From Kingdonia uniflora (lineage: Eukaryota > Streptophyta > Magnoliopsida > Ranunculales > Circaeasteraceae), in NCBI GenBank assembly GCA_014058105.1, contig JACGCM010000832.1, positions 62,001-126,000 on the forward strand: a DNA stretch of 64,000 bases, given 5' to 3'. Shown one piece after another: positions 43,440 to 54,990 of the stretch. The stretch's first letter is position 1, and the number at the start of each line of letters is the position of its first letter. The notes under the pieces were generated by a model. The model saw only the letters and a list, made by a program, of their open reading frames with translations, did no database searches and was not told the DNA's origin. Made by a program: the position numbers and the translations under genes.

Positions 43440-44570
43440 CTAGTACTAAAGAATAAGTTATACATGAGGTGAGTCACTAGTCCTTATCTGAAATGCCTCT
43501 CACAAAAGGATGTTGAAGGAATGCTTAAATAATTGCACGAAGGAACGTATGGATTTCAAACTGCAGGATGATCTCTCGCAAGCAAGGCCATCTCACAAGA
43601 AGTATTTTGGCCAAAAATAAAAAAAATAGGCCAAAGAATATTCAAGAAAATGTGATGTTTGTCAAAGACATGGACATAAGATAAGAACTCCGGCACTGGA
43701 GCTACATGTGAGTAAGGTACTTTGGTTATTCAAATGATGGGATCTCGACGTGGTTGGAGAATTTCCTAATAGGCCAGGCAAAAGGAAATTCTGGCTCGTG
43801 ATAACAAATTACTTAACAAAATGGGTCGAAGTAGTCCCACATTGCCGAACTAGAGAAGAAGAAGCCATAAAGTTCATATGGGAAAACATTATCACAAGAT
43901 TTAGCTGCCCACATATGATTTGAATTGACAAAGGGCCTCAGTTCGTTGGAAAAAAAGTGGCCAGCTAAATATAACATCATAAACTCACCATCAAATCCAT
44001 ACTACCCACAAGTGAATGGACATGGCAAAATTATGAACAAAACCATAATTTATGATCTCAAGAAATGGTTAGAGATAAAGAAGAAGGGAAATTAGATCAC
44101 GAAATTGCTACATGTCGTATGGGCCTACAAGATAATATCAAGACAATTAATAGGATGCTCTCTATTCCTGCTAGCATATGGCACCGAGGTCATAATCCCA
44201 ACAGAGTATTACCACCCAGTCATAGATCACAGGCTAACTGATGAAGAAAACGAATTTGGACTAACATGTAATATGAATTGGATATATGAGACAAGAGACC
44301 AAGCGGTAGCATATATAGGAAGATACCAAAACATGATATCCAATTCAATCTAATAGGAAAGTATGAAATCAATGACTTAATACTCAGAAAAATTCCCAAG
44401 AACAAAAAGGAGGAAAATACTGGGAAACTGGCAAAATACTGGGAATGACCCATTCATAGTAATATGAAGTACTAGTTTGGGTTCATACTACTTGATGACA
44501 GAAGAAGGAACAAGGATCCCAAGTCCATGAAACATAAGGAGATTGAAGAAATACTATTGCTAGCTCGATT
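43440..44570 (+). pseudogene. Element F integrase
   Basis: Readable blocks: ILKKM.CLSKTWT (zinc-finger end), WDLDVVGEFPNRPGKRKFWL then VITNYLTKWVEVVPHCRT (core), PHMI.IDKGPQFVG, SPSNPYYPQVNGHGKI and WAYKIISRQLIGCSLFLLAY then GTEVIIPTEYYHPV. Stops and a deletion before the core glutamate block inactivate it. The end (WEN.DPFI, GSYYL) runs to about 44520. Confidence 0.88.
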
Positions 44571-44836
44571 GATTTCTTATCCAAGTTATAAAATATAATG
44601 TAGTCTTTCGCTTGTACAATTAATTTATACCCAAAAGTGAGATTTAATCTCCAGTTTTATGTACATTTTATTCTCATTATTGAAATTGTTCAAGTTTTCC
44701 CCCCACATTATTGTTTATTATAATAGATCTAACAAATACTCCAAATGATAAAAGCAATGGTAATACTAGCTTCCATCCTTTTTATAATTCTACTATACAA
44801 TAACAATCGACCTATTTTCTATATTTCTAAAAAAAT

Positions 44837-46080
44837 TTAAAGGACAAATTCTTTTTTTATCACACTTGAGGATTCAACAATAGGCTTTGGAGACATAAAT
44901 GTAATCTCATCTCTAGCAACCACTGCTCGATTTCTGGTAACGCGACCCACGAGAACAACCCCTGATTGAGAAGAAGAGGTTACGGCTAAATGATCCAGGT
45001 AATCAGCTCAAACTATATCCACGTCACAGGAAACCCCGATCTTGATCATAAAGTTGTGGATTCTCCCATCTTCAACCCTCTTTATTTTTCCACCATCGAA
45101 TGCTATCAAAGATTCCAACTACCTTTCCTTAGGATCCCCAGATGCAAGTTTTTTGGCGCCAGACTGTAATACATCTACCTATTGTTTATGAGCTTTCTTC
45201 AAGAGCTCATGTGATCTTTACCTACTAATCTCTGCAGCTCTCCTTGAAAGTTTTTCATTCCTAAAATCGACTTTAAGCCTCATATTATGCTTTGTAGCAT
45301 TTTTTGAAAGTTGTTTGAGCAACTTTTAAATCATCCCTCAAATCAGATCGATCCACCATAATTTCTTCAACATATTAAAATATATATTCCTCATACACCG
45401 CAATTCCTACACAAAATTGGTCTACATAAATAAACAAATACATTTACCATATTCACTTAATCATTGATAAATCATTGAGACACCAACTTGAGCTGAGACA
45501 TCTTTAGCCTTAAGACTGTGTAGATTCCTAGCTCTAGTCGCCAAATGTTTGATAGTGACAGGTTCTGGGTGTAATTCGTTTTCTTCTAAAATTCTAAGGT
45601 ACACCTCCTTCAGACCCATCTTACTATCTATTTCGTTCTCATGAAACAGAGTTAACATCATGAGGTTTTATGTATGTGAATCGGTGTTCTCCCTAATACC
45701 ACCTGGTATGAAAAGTTACTTTTTGATATATCTATCTCTACTTTTCTTAGTGACCTCATCCCATTTTATTTTTGCTTTAGCCCGACCGAGCTATGCTTCG
45801 CACAATTTTTTCCAATGGATATCGCTAAGAGCTTTATGTTATCTCATATAACACTCGGTCTGCGGAATGACATGATTAACTATGACCAGTGAGTTTTTTT
45901 GCCCTAGTAAGTTCTTTTCCCAAAGTATCAACTGTTAACCTTAATTCGAAAACATCGCATAATAATCTTATATCAATCAAGGAACAAGATAAACCATCCA
46001 TTTTAAAAAATATTATCACAACATCTACAAAAAAAAAAAGACAACTCTTTTTCCAAAATATATCAATACAAACCAAATTA
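44837..46080 (-). pseudogene. Element F antisense ORF, second part (coiled-coil and tail)
   Basis: This lies opposite to F's pol and behind it. Minus-strand blocks: MDGLSCSLIDIRLLCDVFEL and LRLTVDTLGKELTRAKKLTG (45955-46000 region), ALSDIHWKKL, MMLTLFHENEIDSKMGLKEV and YLRILEENELHPEPVTIKHL (45461-45661), KLSRRAAEI and QSGAKKLASGDPKE, then IAFDGGKIKRVEDGRIHNFM and VVLVGRVTRNRAVVARDEIT ending at 44837. Several stops. The combination resembles the additional antisense ORFs of Tat elements, possibly a second one. Function unknown. Confidence 0.5.
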
Positions 46081-46084
46081 AATT

Positions 46085-46860
46085 AACTAATCCTGGGCAT
46101 CAGCCTCTCGACCCTGATCCTGCTTTATGGGTACATTCCCATCAAGTTTAGACACCACTTTAAAGCCCCTCCGAGCAAGATCAACATACTCTTCTGCCTC
46201 TTTAAAAACAGGACCAACTACATCACCAAATCCACATTCGATAGGGCAATGATATCAGTTGGGGAGTAACCATCTTCTTGAAGCCACTGAGCAAAGATAT
46301 CCCTAACATTGCTAGCTTGCTCTATGTTCCTAGCAGAATCTTCCTAAATCTTTGTAACAATCTCCTGGTACTGCGCCTTCAGCTCAGCCTTCTCCAAAGT
46401 GGACTTGGCTCTCTCATTGACCAACTTCTTCTCTATGTCAAAGATCTTCTACAGCAACTTACCCTCTTTATCATGAGCAAGTGAGACGTGGGTTCTCAGA
46501 TCTTCCAACATAGACAAATCATTTTGGAAATCTTCCATGCCTAGCATAATACCACTCAGCATATGGGTGATCTGAAAATGATAAAAAATTCCTAAGTTCA
46601 TTAGAGAATGAATAAAACAAAATAAAAGCAAAAAATGTATCTTCTAGAGCTCTGCCTCAACCATTTGAGCCTCAACCTTAACTGAAGCCTTCAAATCCGA
46701 ACCAGCAGATAGAACGAGTTTGTAGAAGCGTACCTCGATACCTTTTAGATCCGCAATACCCTGGATTTTTAAAATTTCAGGAAACTCATTAATGACAATC
46801 TCCGAAGGACTAATCTTATTAAACATGGGAGGAATATCACCGAACTTCCTTTCCTTTAAA
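46085..46860 (-). pseudogene. Element F antisense ORF, first part (coiled coil, two exons)
   Basis: Exon at 46860-46640: FNKISPSEIVINEFPEILKI, SAGSDLKASVKVEAQMVEAE. Then, after TTTTCAG at 46572-46578, an exon starting ITHMLSGIMLGMEDFQNDLS with VNERAKSTLEKAELKAQYQE, NVRDIFAQWLQEDGYSPTDI, and, shifted by one base, VVGPVFKEAEEYVDLARRGF and KVVSKLDGN to a stop near 46088. Long coiled coil. Two internal stops. It mirrors the arrangement in element D: opposite strand, behind pol, coiled-coil C-terminus. Confidence 0.58.
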
Positions 46861-46929
46861 TTGCTAAAAACTATAATATGCTAACGATAGTGTTACTTTT
46901 AAAAATAAATAAAAAATAGAGTCCTCCTA

Positions 46930-47150
46930 AAGGTTAAATCAGGAATATAATTCTTTTTAAAAATTTAAATTTAGGTTTGAATCGGTTTAGGATTGGTCTG
47001 AATCGAGTTCAGATCCAAAAACTGGGTCTAAATCGAGTTCAGACCTGAGTTTGAACTGAATCAGACTTGGTCTGAGTGAGTCAAATGGGTTCAGACCTAC
47101 CGGTTTAGTTGGCTCGACCGACTATGAACCAGATTGGACCGGATTCTGAA
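46930..47150. repeat. Short GTCTGAATCGAGTTCAGA direct repeats
   Basis: Variants of TCTGAATCGAGTTCAGA and CTAAATCGAGTTCAGACC recur between 46990 and 47110. It lies in the presumed upstream region of the F antisense gene. Confidence 0.5.
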
Positions 47151-47155
47151 CCGGG

Positions 47156-47450
47156 TGACGTGTCACTGAGACACGTGGCCACATGTCATCTGGACACATG
47201 GATGTACGTCGTCCACACACAAGGCATTACGTGATCTAGACACGTGGCCTAACACATCATCATGACACGTAAGCTCCTATGGGTCCTATTCTTCTATGTA
47301 AGCAGTGACACGTAGAATACCACGTCAGTTCAGTAGGACCCTCGGTGACACGTCATCACTAACACGTGGCGTGCCACGTCAGCTGTAGGGTCTCACAATG
47401 TCAATACATGGGACCACCACCTCGGCTAATCTAAAAGTATCACGTCAGCA
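47156..47450 (-). promoter_or_regulatory. Cluster of ACGT cores (CACGTGG, CCACGTCA)
   Basis: About a dozen ACGT cores in roughly 300 bp, mostly as ACACGTGGC, CCACGTCA or ACACGTCA, the binding-site form of plant bZIP (G-box, C-box, ABRE) factors. The cluster lies upstream of the minus-strand antisense ORF of F. Whether it acts as its promoter is inference. Confidence 0.55.
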
Positions 47451-47939
47451 CTGTGGGTCCTCTTATAAGCTGATGATGTCATTAACCCTAGCTGCTGATG
47501 TCACCAAGTTAAAAATCCTAGGATGATATCATCCCTATGTCAACCACCCTTCTATTTTTTTCCCGATTTCGACGTGATATTTTACCATTTTTACGGCTAA
47601 TTTTGCGGTGAACTAGACACTTCCACGGTGGACATAATATACCCACACGATCATGGGAATGCAGGCTACGCAACAAAAATACTACTGTAGTCTAATGTTA
47701 CAAAAAAAAACTACCTTTAAAAGCAGCCCTTGGAAATAGGTAAAAAGTCCCAAAAATCTTTTTTTCCCCCAAATCAGATCTAAAACATGCATATTCATAG
47801 ATCAAGGATATCAATCATGTAAAATATGAAAAATTAGTACCAAGTCATCAAAATCGTACCTCTTCACAACACAAAAATTAATTCTTAATGGAGAGAAAGG
47901 GAAATCCAATAACTGATCCAATAACTTTTGATGAGTCGC

Positions 47940-48135
47940 ACTGATACCGTGTTAAGAACAAAAGAAATCTTCTTGTTTATCTATCATACACACAATCATA
48001 CACATAATATATATATATATATATAGAGAAGGGAAGCCTTCATTAAAGAACTAATTAGGTTATTATTATGGCCTAATTCTGTAAGCTCGAGATGGCTTAG
48101 AATTAACTATTACACCAATGTTCCTGTGACAGAAA
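47940..48135 (-). repeat. Possible Copia LTR end with primer-site remnant and AT microsatellite
   Basis: CACTGATACCGTGTTAAGAAC reads on the minus strand as an LTR end (GTTCTTAACA) followed by CGGTATCAG, a damaged Copia primer site. An (AT)n run at 48005-48024 sits where a TATA region would be. No other part of the element was found. Confidence 0.35.
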
Positions 48136-48209
48136 CTAACATGAAATAAGAAATGACACTGGTGATTTAGCAGGGAAGATCTCTGAATAGGTAAAAAACC
48201 ATGACCTCG

Positions 48210-48860
48210 AGTTGAAATTAACATGGAGATTGAGAAATTGATCAAAGTGGGATTCATTTGAGAAACCAAATATCCAGATTGGATATCCAACATCGTCGTT
48301 GTCCCAAAGAAGAACAAAAAAGTCTGAGTTTGTGTAGATTTCACAGATCTAAACAAGTACACTCCAAAGGATAGTTTTTCTCATCCCAACATTCATCAAA
48401 TCCTTGATTCCATAGCAGGTCACGAACTTCTATCTATGATGGACGTTGCTTCTGGATATAATCAGATTCCAATCTTAGAAGAAGATCAAGAAAAGACTAC
48501 TGTGTTCAAAGCATATATTGGGAAAGTTATGGAAGTCTATATTGACGATCTCTTGTGTAAGAGCATATAGTCAGCCAACCACATTACAAATCTCAATACA
48601 ATATTCAACATCCTTCGATCTTATATGATACATCTCAATCCTGATAAGTGTCAATTCAGAGTTCATTCAAGTTAATTTATTGGCCATCTCATTGGTAAGA
48701 AAGGGATTGAGGCCGATCCATATCAAATTTGGTCTCTCCTCAACATGCCATCTCCAAATACGACGAAAGACGTACAGAAACTTATCGGCAAGATTGTCAC
48801 TATCAATAGATTCATTTCAAAATCTTTAGACCGCTGTCGTTGGCTATTCTTACTACTCCG
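48210..48860 (+). pseudogene. Element G (Tat Gypsy) reverse transcriptase, 5'-truncated
   Basis: Reads EINMEIEKLIKVGFI, NIVVVPKKNKKV, VCVDFTDLNKYTPKDSF, GHELLSMMDVASGYNQIPIL, EEDQEKTTVFKA, then jumps to YIGKVMEVYIDDLLCKS. The sequence between FKA and GKVMEVY (about 40 residues in relatives) is deleted. The catalytic motif is YIDD, intact. Gag, protease and the LTR are missing on the left. Confidence 0.9.
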
Positions 48861-49790
48861 CAGTGGTACCAAATGGGCAAAAGTTCAGCCAAATGCAAAG
48901 GTCCAATGGGCATTAAAATACGAGGCAACTTTTTTGGATCTCAAAACCTATTTGGGGAGGTCTCCCATAATGAGCACCCGAACAGATAATGAGGAACTGA
49001 TTCTCTACCTAGCAGATACAGATACTTTATTCAAGTCAGTTCTCATTTGACTTAATGGAAAAATTGAGAAACCATTCTACTTCATCTGCAAAACCCTCAC
49101 TCCAGCGGAAATAAGGTATTATAAAATCGAGAGACTTCTTCTAACTCTTGCTTACACTTTGCAGAAACTTAAGCACTACTTCCAAGCTCATTCAGTCAAA
49201 TTCATGATAAACTGCCCACTTCGGGAGGTTTTTTTCATTAAAGGAAAAACATGAAGAGTGCAACAATGGTCAGTCAGTTTGGGAGAACATGATATCAAGT
49301 TCGAACAATATCATTCCGTAAAAGGTCAGGCCGCTGCCGATTTTCTCACAAATTTTCCAGTAGAAGAACCCGAGTGGGAGGAGTACGATCCCGACATTAC
49401 AGAGGAATTTACAGAGGATCCACCCCCAAAGTATTTGACGAGCGAGATAAATGGATTATAAAGAAAGGGTAGAGACTTCTTACAGATGGATCAGCAAGAC
49501 CCGCAGGGTCAGGAATTGGAATCCTATTAATTACCCTTTCTAATGACATAATCAAGAAATCAATCTGCTTTGATTTTGAAGCCTCCAACAATGTCACCGA
49601 ATACGAAGCTCTCAATCATGGACTAGACCTCACACTTGTGCTCGGTGTCCCAAAACTTTCAGTTTATATAAATTCACTACTCATCGCCCACTATTACTCC
49701 GAGCAATATAAGAAGAATGGCAAGATGATCAAATACGCAACCCTCATTACAGATAGGATAAACAACTTCGTGCAAGCATCTCTCGATTAT
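48745..49790 (+). pseudogene. Element G connection and dual RNase H
   Basis: The frame 48745-49050 (NTTKDVQKLIGKIVTINRFI, SKSLDRCRWLFLLLRSG, RSPIMSTRTDNEELILYLAD) is the RT thumb and first RNase H. After a stop it continues KIEKPFYFICKTLTPAEIRY and AHSVKFMINCPLREV. The frame 49258-49461 is VQQWSVSLGEHDIKFEQYHS and GQAAADFL. The second RNase H follows (GSARPAGSGIGILLITLSND, CFDFEASNNVTEYEALNHGL), the NNVTEYEAL block being well kept. Confidence 0.9.
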
Positions 49791-50089
49791 CTTCCTCAAG
49801 GTAAAAATAGACACGCCGATTCCTTGGTATATCTGGGCAAGGTTTTGGGAACAGAAGCTCAATATCTCCAAATCATAGTAATTTCAACCCCCAAAATTGA
49901 TCGTATTTCTGTATGCATGATCAAAACTGAGGGTGATAAAGGGGAAGATGACGACTGACGAAGCCCTTCTTAGCCTACCTCGGTATCGATAACAAATACA
50001 ACAGACCACTTTCAGCAGATCCAATGTCGCGCCGATAGTTGATCTACAACTCAAAGCACTACACAAATCAAAATAGTTCTTTATACCGC

Positions 50090-51180
50090 CATTCCATCAC
50101 GGGGCCTTACCTATAGTGCCTCTCTAGAAAGAAAGCAGATGAGATACTCTGCGATTTACATGAAAGGACTTGTGGCTCCCATGCCACAGGTCGATCACTC
50201 GCAAGTAGAGCCATTACATAAGGAGTATTCTAGTCAGGCATGTGCAAGCAAGCAGAAGAGTACTCACGTAAATGTAATACATGTTAACGACATGGAAAAA
50301 TGATACGCGCCCCTACGCTCGAACTATATGCAAGCAAGGTGCATTGGCCATTCAAAAGGGGGGCACTCAATATTGTCGGTGAATTTCCTAATTCTCTAGG
50401 TAACCACTGATACCTGCTCATAGCTACAGATTATTTTACAAAATAGGTATAGGTTGTTCTACTCTGTCGAGCCAGAGAAGAAGAGGTCATCTCTTTTATA
50501 TGGGACCACATCATTACTCGGTTTGGATGCCCCCCACCAAATTCGTAACGATAATGGGCCACAAATCGTTGGAGAAAAAGTCGTAGCTTTCATCAAGAAA
50601 CACAATATCATCTACTCACCATCCAACCCCTACTACCCTCAAGGAAATGGCCAAGCCTAAATTACCAACAAAACTATCGTGGATGAAATCAATAAAAGGC
50701 TTCACTATCAGAAAAAAGGGAACTGGGTTCGAGAACTTCCTTATGTATTATGGGCATATGGTACCACTCCAAGTCAATCAACCGGCTGCACCCCATTCCT
50801 CCTTGCCTATGGGACCAAAGTCGTCATTCCCTCAGAATACCATCATCCAGTCAAAGATCACGAGCTAACTGACGAGGAAAATGAGTTTAAATTGGCCTGT
50901 AACCTTAATTGGATCGATGAGACCAGGGAACGTACTATTGCTAACCTAGGTCGATATCACCATATGTTGGCCAGTTGATACAATAGATGAGTCAGAAGCT
51001 ATACTTTTCAAATCGACGATCTCGTCCTCAGAGAAATTCCTCAAGACAGAAAAGAGCCTCATGCCGAGAAACTAACAGAAAATTGGGAAGGTCCATTCCT
51101 TATCACAGGTCTCACCGGCCTGGGTTCATATTACCTCATGACAAAAGAAAGAGTCCACATCTCAAATCCTTAGAACACTA
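50090..51180 (+). pseudogene. Element G integrase
   Basis: Ordered blocks: GPYL..CLSRKKADEILCDLH and HERTCGSHATGRSL (zinc domain), W.RGALNIVGEFPNSLG (core start), HQIRNDNGPQIVGEKVVAFI, KKHNIIYSPSNPYYPQGNGQ, VDEINKRLHYQKKGNWVREL, PYVLWAYGTTPSQSTGCTPF, LLAYGTKVVIPSEYHHPVKD, then WEGPFLITGLTGLGSYYL. More complete than in F but with several stops. Confidence 0.9.
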
Positions 51181-51359
51181 GGCAACTAAAATGGTACTAT
51201 CGTTAAGTTCCTCACTACTCCAATTCAAATTTTTCTTTTTCCATTCCAAAAGTGAGATTTTCATCTCCATCCAATATACATTCTTTTCTATTCAATGAAA
51301 ACTTCCAAGTTTTTTCCCACATAACTCTCTACTTACGTAGACAATACATAGATTAAAGC

Positions 51360-51970
51360 ATAGACAATACTAGCTTTCAATCGACCTCTATTCCGGTTAA
51401 AATAATAATAACACTTGATTTGATTGACTCTACTATACTCTGAGATTTAAACAAAGGTAATACTAGTTTTTAATCGAGGAACTCTACCAGACATATGATA
51501 AAGCAATGGTAAACTAGCTTTTATCTCACTCAAAATGGTTACGATATTGTACCGGTTAAAACAAGGATACCACTTGATTTGACCGACTTTACTATACTCC
51601 AAGATTAAAACAAAGGTAATACTAGTTTTCAATCGAGGAACTCAACGAGACATAAGATAAAACAAAGGTAAAACTAACTTTCATCTCACTCAATATGGCT
51701 GCGACATTATACCTGCTAAAACAAGGATAACACTTGATTTGACCGACTCTACTATACTCTGAGATTTAAATAAAGGTAATACTAGTTTTTAATCGAGGAA
51801 CTCAACCAGACATAAGATAAAAAAAAGGTAAAACTAACTTTCACCTCACTCAATATGGTTGCAACATTACTACTCTGCGATTAAAATGAAGGTAATACTA
51901 GTTTTCAATCAAAAAACTCTACTAGACATAAGATAAAACAAATGTAATACTAGCTTTTATCTCTCAATAT
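51360..51970 (+). repeat. 159-160-bp tandem array behind pol of element G
   Basis: The words AATACTAGTTTT(T/C)AATCGAGGAACTC end at 51480, 51639 and 51799, spacings 159 and 160, with a shortened fourth copy around 51900. Units contain GACATAAGATAAAACAAAGG and CACTTGATTTGACCGACT. About 3.5 copies. Confidence 0.85.
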
Positions 51971-52272
51971 GTCTGCGACAGATACTTTTTTCAGGTTACA
52001 TATACAACCACTACAATTAATTCTTTTCTGCTGTTGGGAGGTCAACCGCTCTTTCCCTTATAATAGGAGGACAACCAGCCATAAATTCTTGAGCTCTTGC
52101 AGTTACTGCAATCGTGCCTTATTCTGCCAATTAAGCTGGTCGAGATCCTAACTTCGTTTCCATGGAGTTCATACAATTTCCTCGATCTATATAAGCTCTG
52201 CAAATACATCCCCTTTTTGACAAACAGTCATGCAAGGTATCTCTCTCGAACTCAAGCCTTTTTACCGCCTCT

Positions 52273-52760
52273 CACTACAAAAAAAAACACATATAATAAC
52301 ATTCAAAAACCGCTATGAAAAGCTACGATAGTATTTTTTGTCCGCTCTATTATGAGATGCTATCCTTTTTTCAATAATGTTTTTACACATGCTATGAAAG
52401 CATATCATTCTAAGAATGCTATTCTAAACCTTTTGATATTGTTATTGAAAGCTGTTATTTCCTTATAATAACACTCAAAAAATACTATAGAAAGTTTACG
52501 ATAACATTTTTCGTATGCCGCAATATGCAATGCTATCCATTTTATAATAGCTTTTTATGCATGCTATTAAAAGCATTTTTAACAGTATTTGCTGGTTGCT
52601 ATTGCTTACTTAACACAGTATTTACTGAATGTTATTACGAATCGACAGTAGATAGCATTTACTTTGTGCTATTAAAACTCTTTCAATAACGTTTAGTAAA
52701 CGCTATCGTCTACTTATAATAGCATTTATAAACACCATCATATATCCCTTGCATTAATAT
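52273..52760 (+). mobile_element. CACTA-type terminus with subterminal repeats
   Basis: Starts CACTACAAAAAAAAACAC, the terminal form of plant CACTA/CMC transposons, followed by many degenerate subterminal words (ATAACATTCAAAAACCGCTAT, GCTATTGAAAG, TGCTATTAAAA) in both orientations to about 52760. No matching TTTTTGTAGTG end was found to the right, so the element is truncated or its other end has decayed. No transposase seen. Confidence 0.6.
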
Positions 52761-52855
52761 TTTTCATTTTACAGGTATTTTGCAATATATTATGCTAAAA
52801 ATAATAATTAATACAAATTTTTGTAATACTTTTATTTATGTTATAATAATCAAGC

Positions 52856-52925
52856 GGATCCTGATGGATTCGAACCATCATCTTCTCAAACAATGAGTGT
52901 TCTTACCGATTTAAGCTATAGATCC
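52856..52925 (-). tRNA. tRNA-like sequence (pseudogene or SINE head)
   Basis: The minus strand begins GGATCTATAGCTTAAATCGG (A box TAGCTTAAATCGG) and ends GATGGTTCGAATCCATC plus AGGATCC (perfect B box and T-arm; acceptor arms pair at six of seven positions counting one G-T). The anticodon arm does not pair well (CTCA/TGAG around TTGTT), so no isotype is given. It could be a decayed tRNA gene or the tRNA-derived head of a SINE. Confidence 0.5.
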
Positions 52926-52939
52926 ATCGACATACAAGT

Positions 52940-53187
52940 ATAACTCATACATCTTTCCTGGTTCTAAATCTTCAAATTTGCCAAAGACTGAGTCGTCTTT
53001 TCCAGTAACATCTGAGGTTTGACCTCTGATAGCTGCCAAAACAAATCTTCGCTAACAAAATGATCACGAATGCTTTCAACAAGGTCTTTACTTTTCCAGT
53101 TCTTTTGTTTAACGAAAATTGTGTATTTAGAACATTCCACATCATCGACATTAATATCATCTGCTCCATCAATGGATTTCTGATCAA
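52940..53187 (-). pseudogene. BMS1-like ribosome biogenesis GTPase, exon fragment
   Basis: The minus strand, after an acceptor-like GTTGATCAG, reads VECSKYTIFVKQKNWKSKDL and VESIRDHFVSEDLFWQ. One base shift later it continues TSDVTGKDDSVFGKFEDLEP. BMS1 proteins (40S ribosome assembly, nucleolus) have an equivalent run of a Ser/Glu-rich patch, SIRxxFVTGxW and then DxxxxGDFEDLETG. The frame shift and the lack of other exons mark it as a captured or decayed fragment. The identification is by motif memory, so moderate. Confidence 0.55.
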
Positions 53188-53189
53188 CA

Positions 53190-54700
53190 TTAAGGAACAG
53201 TAATACTAGCAAGATAAATTCAACTTTTACAACAAGCAAAAGTAATGAAAAATGGTCAGAAGAATCTAATTTCAAAAAAGAAAAAGAGCCCAATATTTTT
53301 GTGTTTAGTGTTAGATAGAAATATGAAATAATAGCCACTAACATTTCTTCTCTATTTGAGCATTATGATATCTTCTAAACAATTTCTGGCTTTCAGTTAT
53401 TTCCTTTATAGATTCAGATATTAAACTGTTTACTGAAATTATATACCTGGTTCTAAATTATGGAATGAATGCAGGTGTCCATACATTAACACTACGACAT
53501 AGAACAAATTCTCAATAAACGGAAAAAAATCTACCTTCGATTTTAGGGTCATCTTCATCCACCTCTGAGAAGTTTGAAGACTGGATGAATGGCTATCTAC
53601 ATCAGAACTTTATTATAAAATGAGAATGGGACTTGGGTTATTCTTCTAAGGCTAAATCGAAGGTTGTGGGCTATCTACATCAGACTGTAGCATTTGTTAG
53701 TTTAATGGGTCACAGTATAAAGTCATATGTTATTTTCATCAGGGTTTTGTGTCTCACCATGTTTTTGTGTTAAATACTTCACATAACTGGTTGATGTATC
53801 TTACAAACTAGATGGGTACACACCCAATTATTCTCTTAAACCACCAAAATTTCCAAGATCAAATAACCATCTTTAAGAATAAAATTAACCATAATATTAA
53901 GAATGGTATAATCACAGTTACTGGCTCCTCTCTATCAAGCATTTCAATGTTATTGATCAAAATTTCCCCATATTCACCAATACACCAAACCACCACTCTG
54001 ACAAGACTCTCCTGTATAACAGTTTAAAAGCTACCTTCAGAAAATGCAGAATGGGTTATGAAGCTTCTATTAGAGTTGAAAATTGATCGGATTCAGACAA
54101 GATTGGAGTAAATGACTGATAAATCCCAATTGCATCTGGTATATAATAGTAAAGTCAGTATTCAATCCCATTCAAATATTGTATTTATTTTTTGAACAGG
54201 ATCTGAATTTGAATTAACTGCAATACATAGATAAAATGCATATCCAAATGTGAAATCTGACCACATTTGGGACCATATCTAATAAATTGAAAATACTGCT
54301 TAAAATGCATCAAAGCCGTACAAATTAAATACCTGTTCAGACGATGATTGGAGTGCTTTGTAAAGGGACCTTACTGTATAGCCGTAGAGATCAGAGGGGT
54401 TGCTAATCACAACAATGAGAGTATGCCATACTTCATCCTTTATGAAATTGCTAGCCGAAAATATATCCAACAACAAATGAAAACTCGTTCGACAACTATA
54501 TATTTTAATAATCAGATTAAAATACTGTAAGCAAAAGGCTTGAAGATTTCAAGTTTGTACGTCTTCAAATAAAAAATAAAAAATAAAAGGATAATGATGG
54601 ATTTTGGATCGGAAATTATGAGAATAAATACTAGTTTTTGCCATCTTTATAAAATCGATACTTTGGCAACCCTCTTCCAAAATCGATACTAAAACTAACA
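53190..54700. other. No recognisable gene
   Basis: AT-rich. One minus-strand piece near 53540-53590 (FSEVDEDDPKIE followed by a GTAGAT donor-like word) might be another acidic exon of the BMS1-like fragment, but it is too short to support. Nothing else seen. Confidence 0.35.
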
Positions 54701-54754
54701 AATCGATAATGGTTCTACCTACTACCCCCTAATTGTCACCCTATTCTCTAATAT

Positions 54755-54990
54755 TAAATGTTGATGGGTAGTCTAATCTGCTACAATAATAAATCTACCA
54801 ACTCACAAAGATTACTCAACAAATGACAAAGCTATACGAAAACAATTACAAAGATATACACATCAAATGCCAAAGTTATTGCATAAAAAATGATAAATAA
54901 TGCAGAAAAAATGAAAAACTATCCCACTAGAGTTATTGATATTGAGTAGTCTAATCTACTACAGTAATAAGAACAGTAATAAGAGGGAAG
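54755..54990. repeat. Direct repeat pair GTAGTCTAATCT(G/A)CTACA
   Basis: GGGTAGTCTAATCTGCTACAATAATA near 54766 and GAGTAGTCTAATCTACTACAGTAATA near 54952 lie about 186 bp apart, at the left flank of the MULE region. The stretch also has ACAAATGACAAAG, the inverted form of the TCATTTGT word. Confidence 0.55.

Noticed and set aside
9867..51180. Integrated plant pararetrovirus (caulimovirid)
   Set aside because: All RT regions are bordered by LTRs, integrase or gag of Copia or Gypsy type; no movement protein or coat protein domain was seen.
52273..52760. Complete CACTA transposon
   Set aside because: Only one terminus is visible; no opposite end, target duplication or transposase was found.
52856..52925. 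Functional tRNA gene
   Set aside because: The anticodon arm does not form a proper five-base-pair stem with a seven-base loop, and no T-run terminator follows cleanly.
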